A stretch of DNA of 64,000 nt from SB11 sp964584305 (GTDB lineage Bacteria; Bacteroidota; Bacteroidia; UBA8524): positions 107,146 through 171,145 of the forward strand of contig CAZOZL010000005.1 in NCBI GenBank assembly GCA_964584305.1, in the 5' to 3' direction. The translations under genes were made by a program, and so were the position numbers. Below are positions 45,391 through 53,771 of this stretch, piece after piece (the stretch's first letter is position 1; each line of letters opens with the position of its first letter). The notes beneath the pieces were generated by a model. The model saw only the letters and a program-made list of their open reading frames with translations. It ran no database searches and was not told where the DNA came from.

Positions 45391-46416
45391 TTACTGGTCG
45401 CCTACCTCAACTTTTACTTGCAAACCTACTTGAGATTTTTCTCTGATTTTAGCATCAATTTCTTCATACAGTTCTATATTGTCTAACAAAAGTGTACGTA
45501 CAGCTTCACGTCCTTGCCCTAATTTGGTTTCGTTATAACTAAACCACGAGCCACTTTTCTTTATAATATCATACTCTACCCCCATATCTATCACTTCACC
45601 TACGCGCGAAATACCTTGCCCGTACAATATATCAAACTCAACTACTCTAAATGGAGGGGCAACCTTATTTTTAGCGACCTTTACTTTGGTACGATTACCC
45701 ACTATCTCCAGTCCTTCTTTTATCTGCCCAATACGGCGAATATCTATACGTACAGAAGCATAAAATTTAAGAGCATTACCTCCCGTAGTAGTTTCAGGAT
45801 TGCCAAACATTACCCCTATTTTTTCACGCAACTGGTTAATAAATATACAAATACAACCTGTTTTGTGAATAGTACCTGTAAGTTTTCGCAAGGCTTGCGA
45901 CATTAAGCGGGCTTGCAAACCCATTTTGCTATCGCCCATGTCTCCGTCAATTTCTGCTCGGGGTACTAATGCCGCCACAGAGTCTATTACCAATACATCA
46001 ATAGCACCTGAACGGATTAGGTTATCCGCTATTTCTAATGCTTGTTCCCCATCATCAGGCTGCGAGATTAATAAATTATCGGTATCAATGCCTAAGGCTT
46101 CTGCATAGGCTTTATCAAAAGCGTGTTCAGCATCAACTATTGCACAAATACCGCCTTTTTTCTGTGCTTCGGCAATACAGTGCATTGCCAAAGTTGTTTT
46201 ACCCGATGATTCTGGTCCATATATCTCTACTACTCTACCTTTGGGAAAACCGCCCACCCCTAATGCTATATCTAAACCTAATGAACCTGTGGGTATAACA
46301 TCAATATCTACTACACGGTCATCACTCATTTTCATTACAATTCCTTTTCCGTATGATTTCTCTAAACGGTCGATAGTTGATTGTAAAACTTTTAATTTTT
46401 CTTTATTATCAGACAT
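45391..46416 (-). CDS. recA: Recombinase RecA
   Basis: A 341-residue RecA, the expected length. Walker A GPESSGKTT at 67-75, Walker B VLVIDSVAAL, the DNA-binding loop 1 region GDSKMGLQARLMSQALRKL, and loop 2 CIFINQLREKIGVMFGNPETTTGG in parts. The C-terminal domain (SWFSYNETKLGQGREAV) is complete and ends acidic. It drives homologous recombination and, where LexA is present, the SOS response; I see no LexA-type box in the short leader. The promoter -7 element is at 46438. Monocistronic. Confidence 0.98.
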   Translation of the reverse strand: MSDNKEKLKVLQSTIDRLEKSYGKGIVMKMSDDRVVDIDVIPTGSLGLDIALGVGGFPKGRVVEIYGPESSGKTTLAMHCIAEAQKKGGICAIVDAEHAFDKAYAEALGIDTDNLLISQPDDGEQALEIADNLIRSGAIDVLVIDSVAALVPRAEIDGDMGDSKMGLQARLMSQALRKLTGTIHKTGCICIFINQLREKIGVMFGNPETTTGGNALKFYASVRIDIRRIGQIKEGLEIVGNRTKVKVAKNKVAPPFRVVEFDILYGQGISRVGEVIDMGVEYDIIKKSGSWFSYNETKLGQGREAVRTLLLDNIELYEEIDAKIREKSQVGLQVKVEVGDQ

Positions 46417-46437
46417 TTTTATCGTTTATTTCGTTAG

Positions 46438-46445
46438 CAAATATA
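46438..46445 (-). promoter_or_regulatory. Promoter -7 element for recA
   Basis: The minus strand reads TATATTTG (exact TAnnTTTG), 22 bp before the recA start, giving a leader of about 15 nt. Confidence 0.55.
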
Positions 46446-46496
46446 AACATCATTTTAAGTAATCCATTATATTTTGTTTATTTTTTCACCAAAATA

Positions 46497-47015
46497 ATGT
46501 TTAAAATAAAAACGTTTAAAAAAATACTCCTCATTTTTATAGGTATAGTGCTTGTGGGAATGCTTTTGCCCTTTTCATGTATTATCCCTGTAAAAGGGGC
46601 TACAAGTAATGATTGGAACAAAAACTCGTATTGGTATTACCCTTGGGGCAAATCGATAACACATAAAGGCATTGATATTTTTGCACCGCACGGCACAACC
46701 GTGTTGGCTTCTCATAGCGGGTTAGTAATTTCAGCAGGCACTAATAAACTGGGTGGAAACTATATTTTGATATTAGGAGCTAAGTATAGACTAAGTTACT
46801 ACGCCCATTTAAGCAATATCAATATAAAAAAATTTTCTTACGTGAAACAGGGCGCAGCTATTGGTAAAGTGGGCGATACAGGAAATGCGAAAGGCAAAGC
46901 CCCACATTTGCATTTTTCCATCGTTTCAATTATTCCTAAATTGGGCAATATTGATACCGCTAAACAAGGATGGAAAAAGATGTTTTACTTAAACCCCACA
47001 CATTATTTTAAATAG
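46497..47015 (+). CDS. M23 family metallopeptidase (LytM-like)
   Basis: A 172-residue envelope protein. The ATG at 46497 gives a basic start and a hydrophobic signal/anchor (ILLIFIGIVLVGMLLPFSC), possibly a lipoprotein with Cys28. A longer frame from 46377 would run through recA's 5' end and is rejected. The zinc site is present: HKGIDIFAPHGT (His and Asp ligands), YYAHLSNI, and HLHFSIV (catalytic His and ligand). Cuts peptide cross-links in peptidoglycan, or activates such an enzyme. Only one small domain, without LysM or coiled coil. The DUF4846 gene follows after 3 bp. Confidence 0.9.
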   Translation: MFKIKTFKKILLIFIGIVLVGMLLPFSCIIPVKGATSNDWNKNSYWYYPWGKSITHKGIDIFAPHGTTVLASHSGLVISAGTNKLGGNYILILGAKYRLSYYAHLSNINIKKFSYVKQGAAIGKVGDTGNAKGKAPHLHFSIVSIIPKLGNIDTAKQGWKKMFYLNPTHYFK

Positions 47016-47018
47016 GCA

Positions 47019-47894
47019 ATGTATTTAAAAGTGAAAAATAGCACTGAAACAAATTTTAACATTTTGCGTTATTCAGTAATGGGTGTATTTTGGTTAATCG
47101 TATCTATTTTTTTTACTGCTTGTACCGAAACAATAAACACAGAAATACCTACGGGCAATTACAAGTTTGTAAAAGAAATACCTGCACCCGAAGGTTATGC
47201 AAGAGACACACTACCCAAAAATAGTTTTGCTTTTTACCTTGGCAATCTTCCATTAAAAAAAGATAAAACAGTACACCTGTATAATGGTAAATTAAAAACC
47301 AATCAAAATGCACAGTATGCCGTTATTAAATTAGATGTAGGCAAACGCGACTTACAACAATGTGCTGATGCTGTGATGCGGCTAAGGGCTGAATATCTAT
47401 TTCAGCAAAAGCAATACAATAAAATCCATTTTAACTTTACCAGTGGCGAACGTGCCAACTATACTGAATATGCAGAAGGGTATAGAGCGATAGTTTTAAA
47501 TAACCAAGTGCGCTGGGCAAAAACAGCTAAAAAAAATTATAGCTATAAAACCTTTAGAAAATACCTTATTTTAGTATTTGCCTACGCAGGTACGCAATCA
47601 CTAAACAAAGAATTAAAAAAAATAAACATTGACGAAATACGTACTGGAGATGTTTTTATACAAACAGGTTTTCCCTACGGACACGCTATTACGGTGGTAG
47701 ATATGGCAATAAATAAAGAAACGGGGGTAAAAGCATTTATGTTAGCACAAAGTTTTATGCCTGCCCAAGAGATTCATATCCTAAAAAATCCAGCCAAAAA
47801 TAACGACCCTTGGTTTTATTCTGATTTTAAAAGTAATTTGATTACTCCAGAATGGACTTTTAAGTCTGTGGACTTAAAAAGGTTTCGCAATTAG
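47019..47894 (+). CDS. DUF4846 family lipoprotein
   Basis: A 291-residue protein with an N-terminal signal ending in FFTAC (Cys35 as lipid site), then the DUF4846 body: SFAFYLGNLPLKKDKTVHLYNG, AVIKLDVGKRDLQQCADAVMRLRAEYLF, IHFNFTSG, and YAGTQSLNKELK. The end has GDVFIQTGFPYGHAITVVDMAINKETG, a conserved Gly-His region, followed by FMLAQSFMPAQEIHIL. The GHAxxVVD and AQSxMPAQE motifs recall NlpC/CHAP-type folds, but the catalytic Cys is absent. Function unknown. Cotranscribed with the M23 peptidase gene, which hints at cell-wall work. Confidence 0.82.
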   Translation: MYLKVKNSTETNFNILRYSVMGVFWLIVSIFFTACTETINTEIPTGNYKFVKEIPAPEGYARDTLPKNSFAFYLGNLPLKKDKTVHLYNGKLKTNQNAQYAVIKLDVGKRDLQQCADAVMRLRAEYLFQQKQYNKIHFNFTSGERANYTEYAEGYRAIVLNNQVRWAKTAKKNYSYKTFRKYLILVFAYAGTQSLNKELKKINIDEIRTGDVFIQTGFPYGHAITVVDMAINKETGVKAFMLAQSFMPAQEIHILKNPAKNNDPWFYSDFKSNLITPEWTFKSVDLKRFRN

Positions 47895-47913
47895 AGTTAT
47901 ACTTTTGTGCCGA

Positions 47914-48630
47914 ATGCAGCTTTTTTATTCAACAAGTATTGAGGATACTACCATTACGCTAAACAATGATGAATTTCGCCATTGTATAAAGGTGTTGCGC
48001 CACAAAGTAGGAGACACGCTTAATATTACCAATGGAAAAGGAGATTTATATAGTGCTACTATAAATAGCATTGCAAAACACCATTGTACTGCACTAATAG
48101 AAAGTGTTACCCATTTTAAACCCGCAACACAACAGTTGCACATAGCCATTGCCCCTACTAAAAATACCGACCGTACAGAATGGGCAATAGAAAAATTGGT
48201 AGAAATTGGAGTACATAAAATCTCACTAATTCACTGCGAACACTCTGAACGAAAAACCCAGAAAACGGAGCGTTTAAAAAAGAGAACATTAGCGGCTATG
48301 AAACAATCGTTAAAGTACCATTTACCACAAATAGATGAATTGGTAACGTTTAACAATTTTATACAAAGTGTATCCGCAAAAAAACAAAATTTGTTTATAG
48401 GCTATTGCGAAAACGAGGAAACTACCTACTTGCCCAAACAAGCGTTTACCCAAAATGCTACTTTGGTACTAATAGGACCGGAAGGAGATTTTAGTCCGTA
48501 CGAAATTGAGACAGCAAAACAAGTGGGTTTTAAGCCTATATCTTTAGGAAAAAGCAGATTACGTACAGAAACGGCTGCTATTGTAGCTGCTACGCTTATT
48601 AATAGTAAATTTGAAGTAGAAAATACATGA
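47914..48630 (+). CDS. rsmE: 16S rRNA (uracil-1498-N3)-methyltransferase RsmE
   Basis: A 238-residue SPOUT methyltransferase. The ATG at 47914 (MQLFYSTSI) is preferred over a TTG three codons upstream. An N-terminal PUA-like domain (HCIKVLRHKVGDTLNITNGKGDLY) precedes the trefoil-knot domain with IGPEGDFSPYEIETAK and LGKSRLRTETAAIVA, the S-adenosylmethionine site. It methylates U1498 in the decoding region of 16S rRNA. Its stop overlaps the next start by four bases (ATGA), a sign of translational coupling. Confidence 0.95.
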   Translation: MQLFYSTSIEDTTITLNNDEFRHCIKVLRHKVGDTLNITNGKGDLYSATINSIAKHHCTALIESVTHFKPATQQLHIAIAPTKNTDRTEWAIEKLVEIGVHKISLIHCEHSERKTQKTERLKKRTLAAMKQSLKYHLPQIDELVTFNNFIQSVSAKKQNLFIGYCENEETTYLPKQAFTQNATLVLIGPEGDFSPYEIETAKQVGFKPISLGKSRLRTETAAIVAATLINSKFEVENT

Positions 48631-49289
48631 AATACACACGCATACTAATACTTTCCATTGTTGTATTATTTGCAGCATCGTTTAAGCCTGCCCCGCCTGC
48701 GTTTAAAATTGCACGGTTAAAATACGGTGGTGGCGGAGACTGGTATGCTAATAAAACAGCATTGCCCAATCTTATTTTATTTTGTAATGAAAACTTGGGG
48801 ATGAATATTGCTACTGAAGAAGCCGTAGCCGAACCCAGTAGTCCTGAAATATACAATTACCCTTTTATACACATGACAGGGCATGGCAACTTTTTTTTTA
48901 CCAACCAAGAGGCCGAAAACCTACGCAACTACTTAGCAGGTGGTGGCTTTTTACATATTGATGATAATTTTGGATTAGACCCTTATGTGCGCCCACAAAT
49001 GAAAAAAGTTTTTCCTGATTTAGATTTTGTAGAACTTCCCTTCTCGCACCCTATTTATAGTCAGAAGTATAAGTTTCCCAACGGGTTACCCAAAATACAC
49101 GAACACGATAATAAGCCCCCGCAAGGTTTTGGACTATTGTATGAAGGGCGTTTAGTGTGCTTTTATACTTATGAGTGCGATTTGGGCAATGGCTGGGAAG
49201 ATGCAGGCGTACACAACGATAGTGAGGAAACCCGCACCAAAGCCCTGAAAATGGGAGCAAACATAGTACAGTACGTATTTACACAGTAG
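48627..49289 (+). CDS. DUF4159 family exported protein
   Basis: A 220-residue protein with a signal peptide (VVLFAASFKPAPP). Conserved blocks: FKIARLKYGGGGDWYANKTALPNL, FIHMTGHGNFFFTNQEAENLRNYLAGGGFLHIDDNFGLDPYVRPQMKKVFPDLDF, and CFYTYECDLGNGWEDAGVHND, each in parts. The GGGFLHxDDNFG block resembles the glutamine-amidotransferase-like fold of DUF4159 domains found in moxR-linked systems. The reaction is unknown. It overlaps rsmE by 4 bp, an order conserved in Bacteroidota as far as I know. Confidence 0.88.
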   Translation: MKYTRILILSIVVLFAASFKPAPPAFKIARLKYGGGGDWYANKTALPNLILFCNENLGMNIATEEAVAEPSSPEIYNYPFIHMTGHGNFFFTNQEAENLRNYLAGGGFLHIDDNFGLDPYVRPQMKKVFPDLDFVELPFSHPIYSQKYKFPNGLPKIHEHDNKPPQGFGLLYEGRLVCFYTYECDLGNGWEDAGVHNDSEETRTKALKMGANIVQYVFTQ

Positions 49290-49400
49290 GTTTATTGTAC
49301 ATAGAAAATAGTAGTAAACGTGCGTTCGATTATAATATATTAAACTTTTTATTTTATAACGTTATGCACCTTGTCATAGTAAAGTAGCAGTTTAAATAAA

Positions 49401-49889
49401 CTACTTTACTTTAGCTACCCAACCATCAATCATAAATTTTTTAACTTTTGAGGGGAAAAGCATCCTATTTAGTAAAGAAGCGACAGCACCAATTCCAAAA
49501 GATATGCCCAGCCTTTGCCCACCAGTAAATTGCGGGTTGTTGTTTATTATTGTAGGTATGGCTATAATAACACCTACCAAAGTAACTATTTGTATTGCAG
49601 GCTGTAGTATATTTCTATATCTGCTAAATTTTCTAAAACCAATAATATCCTTCACCATTACATTCCAGTTGTTCTCAAACCTTATAAATGAATCGGTAAT
49701 AAGCTCTACCGTACCATATACTTCCTGTATTTGTCCCAAATACCCTTGATACAATAGTTTTACAACATCTTGCTGCTTAATGGTTACTTCTTTTTTAGAA
49801 ACAGCATTTGTAAATACCATTTTTTGCTGCGCCTTACTAAAAAGTACTGCCGATGTTATAAAAATTATAAGAGTAATATACCTTTGCAT
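49401..49889 (-). CDS. Hypothetical exported membrane-associated protein
   Basis: A 162-residue protein. The start at 49889 gives signal peptide MQRYITLIIFITSAVLFSKAQ. The mature part has a beta-rich middle (VYGTVELITDSFIRFENNWNVMVKDIIGFRKF) that looks like a small Sm-like or RNA-binding-type barrel as seen in many Bacteroidota exported proteins. Two hydrophobic segments follow (AIQIVTLVGVIIAIPTII and LGISFGIGAVASLLNRMLF). Probably inserted in the envelope. Family not recognised. Divergent from the MarR regulator gene with a 77-bp gap. Confidence 0.6.
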   Translation of the reverse strand: MQRYITLIIFITSAVLFSKAQQKMVFTNAVSKKEVTIKQQDVVKLLYQGYLGQIQEVYGTVELITDSFIRFENNWNVMVKDIIGFRKFSRYRNILQPAIQIVTLVGVIIAIPTIINNNPQFTGGQRLGISFGIGAVASLLNRMLFPSKVKKFMIDGWVAKVK

Positions 49890-49966
49890 AAATTGCTTTG
49901 AATAAAAAGTGTAGTGCAAAAAAACACATTTTGCATCTTATATTCTGTAAAAGTGATAATTTTAGT

Positions 49967-50425
49967 ATGAGCTTAAAAGAAAATATAAAACAAAAGGAGT
50001 TTAAAAGTGAGCAAATTAAGCTGGCACTAAATATAATGTACACGGGCAATAAGTTGCACTTGCTACAAGCACGCAAACTTAAAAAATGGGGACTTAGCCA
50101 CCAACAATATAATGTATTGCGCATATTGCGCGGACAGTACCCTTGCGTAGCATCAGTAGGTACTATACTGGGCAGAATGGTAGATCCAGCATCAAATATT
50201 ACTCGGTTGGTTGATAAATTAGAGGTTAAGAAAATGGTAAGCCGTTGCGAAAATTCAGACAATAGAAGGATGCGGGATTTGAAAATTACCGACGAAGGTT
50301 TAAAACTGTTAGAAGAAATAGGAGAGGAGATGGACGATTTGAGTAAACTTTTTGAGCATTTAAGTAGTGATGAACTGAAAACAGCCAATAAGGTATTGGA
50401 TAGCCTTTGTAGTAAAGAAGTATAG
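49967..50425 (+). CDS. MarR family transcriptional regulator
   Basis: A 152-residue winged helix-turn-helix protein. The ATG at 49967 (MSLKENIKQKEF) is chosen because the longer frame from 49898 starts inside the divergent gene's leader. The winged-helix region is LSHQQYNVLRILRGQYPCVASVGTILGRMVDPASNITRLVDKLEVKKMVSRCENSDNRRMRDLKITDEG, typical MarR with the DxR(R) wing. The C-terminal helices give the dimer interface. It may control the divergent exported protein and itself; the ligand is not readable. The two cysteines (VASV-preceding C and SRCEN) could sense oxidants. Confidence 0.92.
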   Translation: MSLKENIKQKEFKSEQIKLALNIMYTGNKLHLLQARKLKKWGLSHQQYNVLRILRGQYPCVASVGTILGRMVDPASNITRLVDKLEVKKMVSRCENSDNRRMRDLKITDEGLKLLEEIGEEMDDLSKLFEHLSSDELKTANKVLDSLCSKEV

Positions 50426-50465
50426 CATTACTGAGTAATGTCATATTTCTGCCTAAAACACTTTG

Positions 50466-50473
50466 TATATTTG
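50466..50473 (+). promoter_or_regulatory. Promoter -7 element for trhO
   Basis: TATATTTG (exact TAnnTTTG), 18 bp before the trhO start. Confidence 0.5.
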
Positions 50474-50490
50474 TAATTTGAATTAGAGCA

Positions 50491-51426
50491 ATGAAAACAA
50501 AACCATTTCAAATTTTATTATACTACTGCTACTCTAAAGTAAACGATGCTGAAGAGTATGCAGAAACACATCTTAAATTTTGTAAAAAAATTGGCATATT
50601 AGGGCGTATCATTATTGCTGATGAAGGGCTTAACGGTACTGTTTGTGGCACGCCAGAGCAATGCCAGCAATATATAGAGTATGTACATAGCGATAAACGA
50701 TTTGCACATACAGAGTTTAAAGCCGACGATAGCCAAGAGCAGGTTTTTTATAAAATACACGTTCGCTACAAGCCTGAAATTGTACACTTGAGTGCCGATA
50801 GAAAAATAGGGAAAGATATAGACCCAAACATAAAAACAGGAAAGCATATAAACGGCGAAGAGTTTTTAAACCTAAAAGACCAAGCTAATGTAGTAGTATT
50901 GGATGTGCGTAGTAACTACGAGCATAATGTAGGGCGATTTAAAAATGCAATTACCTTGGATATAGAAAATTTTAGGGATTTTCCTGATAAGATAGGCGAA
51001 TTGGAAAACCTTAAATATAAAAAGGTAATAACCTACTGTACAGGGGGTATAAAGTGTGAAAAAGCAAGCGCATTACTATTAGAAGCTGGTTTTAAAGATG
51101 TATATCAACTACACGGCGGCATACTAAAATATGCCAAAGAAACAGGCGGAAAAGATTTTGAAGGAGAATGTTATGTTTTTGATGGTAGAGTAACTGTACC
51201 CGTAAACTCGGTAAACCCAAAAGTTATTTCTACCTGTTATATATGTGAAACACCATCAAGCCGAATGGTAAATTGTGCTAACCCCGAGTGTAACGTTCAT
51301 GTGGCTATTTGTGAAAACTGTGGCGAAGAAATGGCGGGGGCTTGTAGTACCGAGTGTGGAGAGCATCCTCGCAAACGAGAATATAATGGCACAGGCTATT
51401 ATGTGAGCATTCACCCCACATTATAA
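50491..51426 (+). CDS. trhO: tRNA uridine(34) hydroxylase TrhO (rhodanese domain)
   Basis: A 311-residue protein of the YceA/TrhO family. The N-terminal part has IADEGLNGTVCG, and the rhodanese domain carries the catalytic loop with Cys183 (TYCTGGIKCEKA). A C-terminal zinc-ribbon-like region has many cysteines (CYICETPSSRMVNC, CNVHVAICENCGEEMAGACSTECGEHP, in parts). TrhO makes 5-hydroxyuridine at the wobble position of tRNAs with oxygen as a source. Length and motifs agree with the family. Monocistronic with its own promoter. Confidence 0.95.
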   Translation: MKTKPFQILLYYCYSKVNDAEEYAETHLKFCKKIGILGRIIIADEGLNGTVCGTPEQCQQYIEYVHSDKRFAHTEFKADDSQEQVFYKIHVRYKPEIVHLSADRKIGKDIDPNIKTGKHINGEEFLNLKDQANVVVLDVRSNYEHNVGRFKNAITLDIENFRDFPDKIGELENLKYKKVITYCTGGIKCEKASALLLEAGFKDVYQLHGGILKYAKETGGKDFEGECYVFDGRVTVPVNSVNPKVISTCYICETPSSRMVNCANPECNVHVAICENCGEEMAGACSTECGEHPRKREYNGTGYYVSIHPTL

Positions 51427-51476
51427 TGTTTTTGTTTACTTTACATTAATAAACCGTATATAGAAAAAATACAAAT

Positions 51477-52268
51477 ATGAAAAAACCTACCCTTATTGTT
51501 TTATGCATCAGTTTAGTAATGCTTGCTTTTACTGCCTGCAAAAACCAAAAACTGCTTGAGAAAACGACTATTACACTTGAGCTTAAGCATCAAATTAAAG
51601 ATGGAACAAACGGGATGGCAGTTACCTATAATGCCAACAAGAAAATATATTATGCTGCCCTTGGTGGAAGTGCAAACTTCCCCATAGAGGTTTTTGACAA
51701 GACGGGAAAACGTATTTCTGGAAATGAAGCAGGTGCTGATGTTAGAGGAATGTGGTGGAATACTTCAACCAAACAATTAGAATGTAATACCTACGGAAGG
51801 AGTTCAACATCTTTTATAGCATTTAACTTAGATGAGAATAATGGAATAGAGGGAACAACCAATAAAATAACAAAGAGAGATATACAACCCAGTTTACATT
51901 CGGTGGGTGCGTATGATTTTAATAACAAATTGATACTGTTTTATAATAACGGGAAATTGTATAAAGTTAATAGAAGTAATTTTGAAAAAATAGGTTCTAC
52001 CAAGTTAAAATTACCCGTAGATAGAGATTATATTAATTCAACTACAATAATTTATACTGGTTTTCCTAAGAAAGATGTCGGTGTTTTAGATTATGAAAAC
52101 AAAAAGGTGTATTTATTTAATAGCAATACAGGAGAACATACACATACAGTAACCTTACCGCAAAATGCGGTTACAAAAAGTATGTTTTGGTTTTCTTATG
52201 CCAATGGCTATGTGTGGTTATATGACAAACGCTCACGAAGTTGGACGGGCTATAAGATTATAAAATAA
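51477..52268 (+). CDS. Hypothetical lipoprotein, propeller-like
   Basis: A 263-residue lipoprotein (lipobox LAFTAC, Cys21). The rest is a run of short beta segments with repeating motifs (GMAVTYNANKKIYYAALGG, GMWWNTSTKQLECNTYG, VGAYDFNNKLILFYNNGKLYKVN, VGVLDYENKKVYLFNSNTGEHTHTV, YANGYVWLYDKRSRSWTGY), which suggests a five- or six-bladed propeller-like fold. No enzyme motif is visible. Single gene between trhO and a T9SS hydrolase gene. Family not recognised. Confidence 0.62.
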   Translation: MKKPTLIVLCISLVMLAFTACKNQKLLEKTTITLELKHQIKDGTNGMAVTYNANKKIYYAALGGSANFPIEVFDKTGKRISGNEAGADVRGMWWNTSTKQLECNTYGRSSTSFIAFNLDENNGIEGTTNKITKRDIQPSLHSVGAYDFNNKLILFYNNGKLYKVNRSNFEKIGSTKLKLPVDRDYINSTTIIYTGFPKKDVGVLDYENKKVYLFNSNTGEHTHTVTLPQNAVTKSMFWFSYANGYVWLYDKRSRSWTGYKIIK

Positions 52269-52370
52269 AGAAAATATTAATTAATTTTTAACCTTATACC
52301 AAGGTATAAATTTTTTTAGTTACAACTTTTCGTAACTTTCGTTGTCAAAACAAGTAAAAACCAGTAGTAA

Positions 52371-53663
52371 ATGAAAAAAGTACTATTATTATCACTGACA
52401 TTTTTTGCCTTTTTGTTTGCGAAAAGCCAAAACTATTATTTCCCTTCAAAAATTGGTAGTCAGTGGGATACTGTTTCGCTAAAATCATTAGGTTGGTGTA
52501 CAAACCAGTTGGATACAGTATATAAATATCTTGAAGAAAAGAATAGCAAAGGCTTTATAATACTAAAAGGAGGTAAAATAGCCGTTGAGAAATATTTTGA
52601 TGGTTTTACTAAAGATTCTGTTTGGTATTGGGCATCGGCAGGCAAATCACTAACAGCAGTATTAGTAGGTATTGCACAGCAAGAAGGCAAACTAAGTATT
52701 AATGACACTGCAAGCAAACACTTGGGCAAAGGATGGACGGTTACTACCAGTGCGCAAGAAGCTAAAATTAGTATTAAAAACCTACTTACCATGACCAGCG
52801 GTTTAAGCAATACAGTACTGCCCAACCCAAATTGCACCGCCCCTAATTGTTTTAAATATAAAGCTGATGCTGGCACACGATGGGCGTACCATAGTGGGGC
52901 ATATTATATGCTACATACTGCAATAGAAAATACTACGGGACAGTCAATAAACCAATATACTAACCAAAAATTAAGAAATACGACAGGCATGAAAGGTGTA
53001 TGGGCGGGTACATTATTTTTGAGTAGGGCAAGGGATATGGCACGTTTTGGGTCTTTGGTAATAAACAAAGGCATATGGGACAAAACTAAAATACTTAATG
53101 ATACTAACTATTTTAATGCAATGGTAAATACTTCACAAAGCATTAATCCAGCGTATGGGTATTTGTGGTGGCTAAATGGTAAGGCTTCATACAAAGGACC
53201 TTTGTTGCAAACAAGTTTTAATGGTTCTTTAATACCCAATGCACCAGCAGATATGTTTGCAGGACTTGGTAAAAACGATCAAAAAATTTATATCATACCT
53301 TCTATGGATATGGTAATTGTGAGGGTAGGTAATGCAAGCGGGCAACCTACTTTAGCCGCATCATCTTTTGATAGTGAGTTATGGGGCTTGCTAAAAGGGG
53401 TATTTTGCGCAACTACTTCTGTGAATGAGGTAGAAAATTATAGAAGTGTAAAAATTTATCCCAACCCTGTGGCTAATATACTTACCGTTGAAACTGATGG
53501 TGAAACAGTACTTGAAATATTTTCTATGGATGGAAAAAGCATAGTAAAAATACAAGCAAGCCTATTGGAAACAATAGATGTGAGTAATTTTAACAAAGGA
53601 ATATATACTATACGCTTAACCAGCAAACACGGGGTAAGCACCGCAAAGTTTGTTAAGAAATAA
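52371..53663 (+). CDS. Beta-lactamase-fold serine hydrolase with T9SS sorting domain
   Basis: A 430-residue exported protein. Signal peptide ends FAKSQ. The PF00144-type fold has the nucleophile motif SAGK (Ser89, Lys92), a second motif YHSGAYY near Tyr173 in place of YSN, then KASYKGPLLQTSFNGSLIP and a C-terminal GLGKNDQKIYIIP segment. Relatives are esterases, D-aminopeptidases or class C beta-lactamases. The last 80 residues are a T9SS sorting domain (VKIYPNPVANILTV, FNKGIYTIRLTS), so this one is anchored on the surface. Substrate unknown. Confidence 0.9.
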   Translation: MKKVLLLSLTFFAFLFAKSQNYYFPSKIGSQWDTVSLKSLGWCTNQLDTVYKYLEEKNSKGFIILKGGKIAVEKYFDGFTKDSVWYWASAGKSLTAVLVGIAQQEGKLSINDTASKHLGKGWTVTTSAQEAKISIKNLLTMTSGLSNTVLPNPNCTAPNCFKYKADAGTRWAYHSGAYYMLHTAIENTTGQSINQYTNQKLRNTTGMKGVWAGTLFLSRARDMARFGSLVINKGIWDKTKILNDTNYFNAMVNTSQSINPAYGYLWWLNGKASYKGPLLQTSFNGSLIPNAPADMFAGLGKNDQKIYIIPSMDMVIVRVGNASGQPTLAASSFDSELWGLLKGVFCATTSVNEVENYRSVKIYPNPVANILTVETDGETVLEIFSMDGKSIVKIQASLLETIDVSNFNKGIYTIRLTSKHGVSTAKFVKK

Positions 53664-53710
53664 AGAAAAATTGACCCTTAACTGATAAAAATCAGGAAAA
53701 TAATTTTTTA

Positions 53711-53736
53711 TTTATAATGATTCTAAACTATTTTCG
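53711..53736 (+). promoter_or_regulatory. Operator-like palindrome and -7 element before the MFS permease
   Basis: TTTATAATGATTCTAAA at 53711-53727 is a 17-bp inverted repeat with one mismatch. It is followed two bases later by TATTTTCG (TAnnTTTG with one change). The palindrome thus fills the spacer between -33 and -7, as for a repressor site. A near-identical site lies at 59921. The gene context suggests iron (Fur-like) control. Confidence 0.6.
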
Positions 53737-53771
53737 CGCGCTCCAAATCCAATAATGCGCCTGAAAATCAG

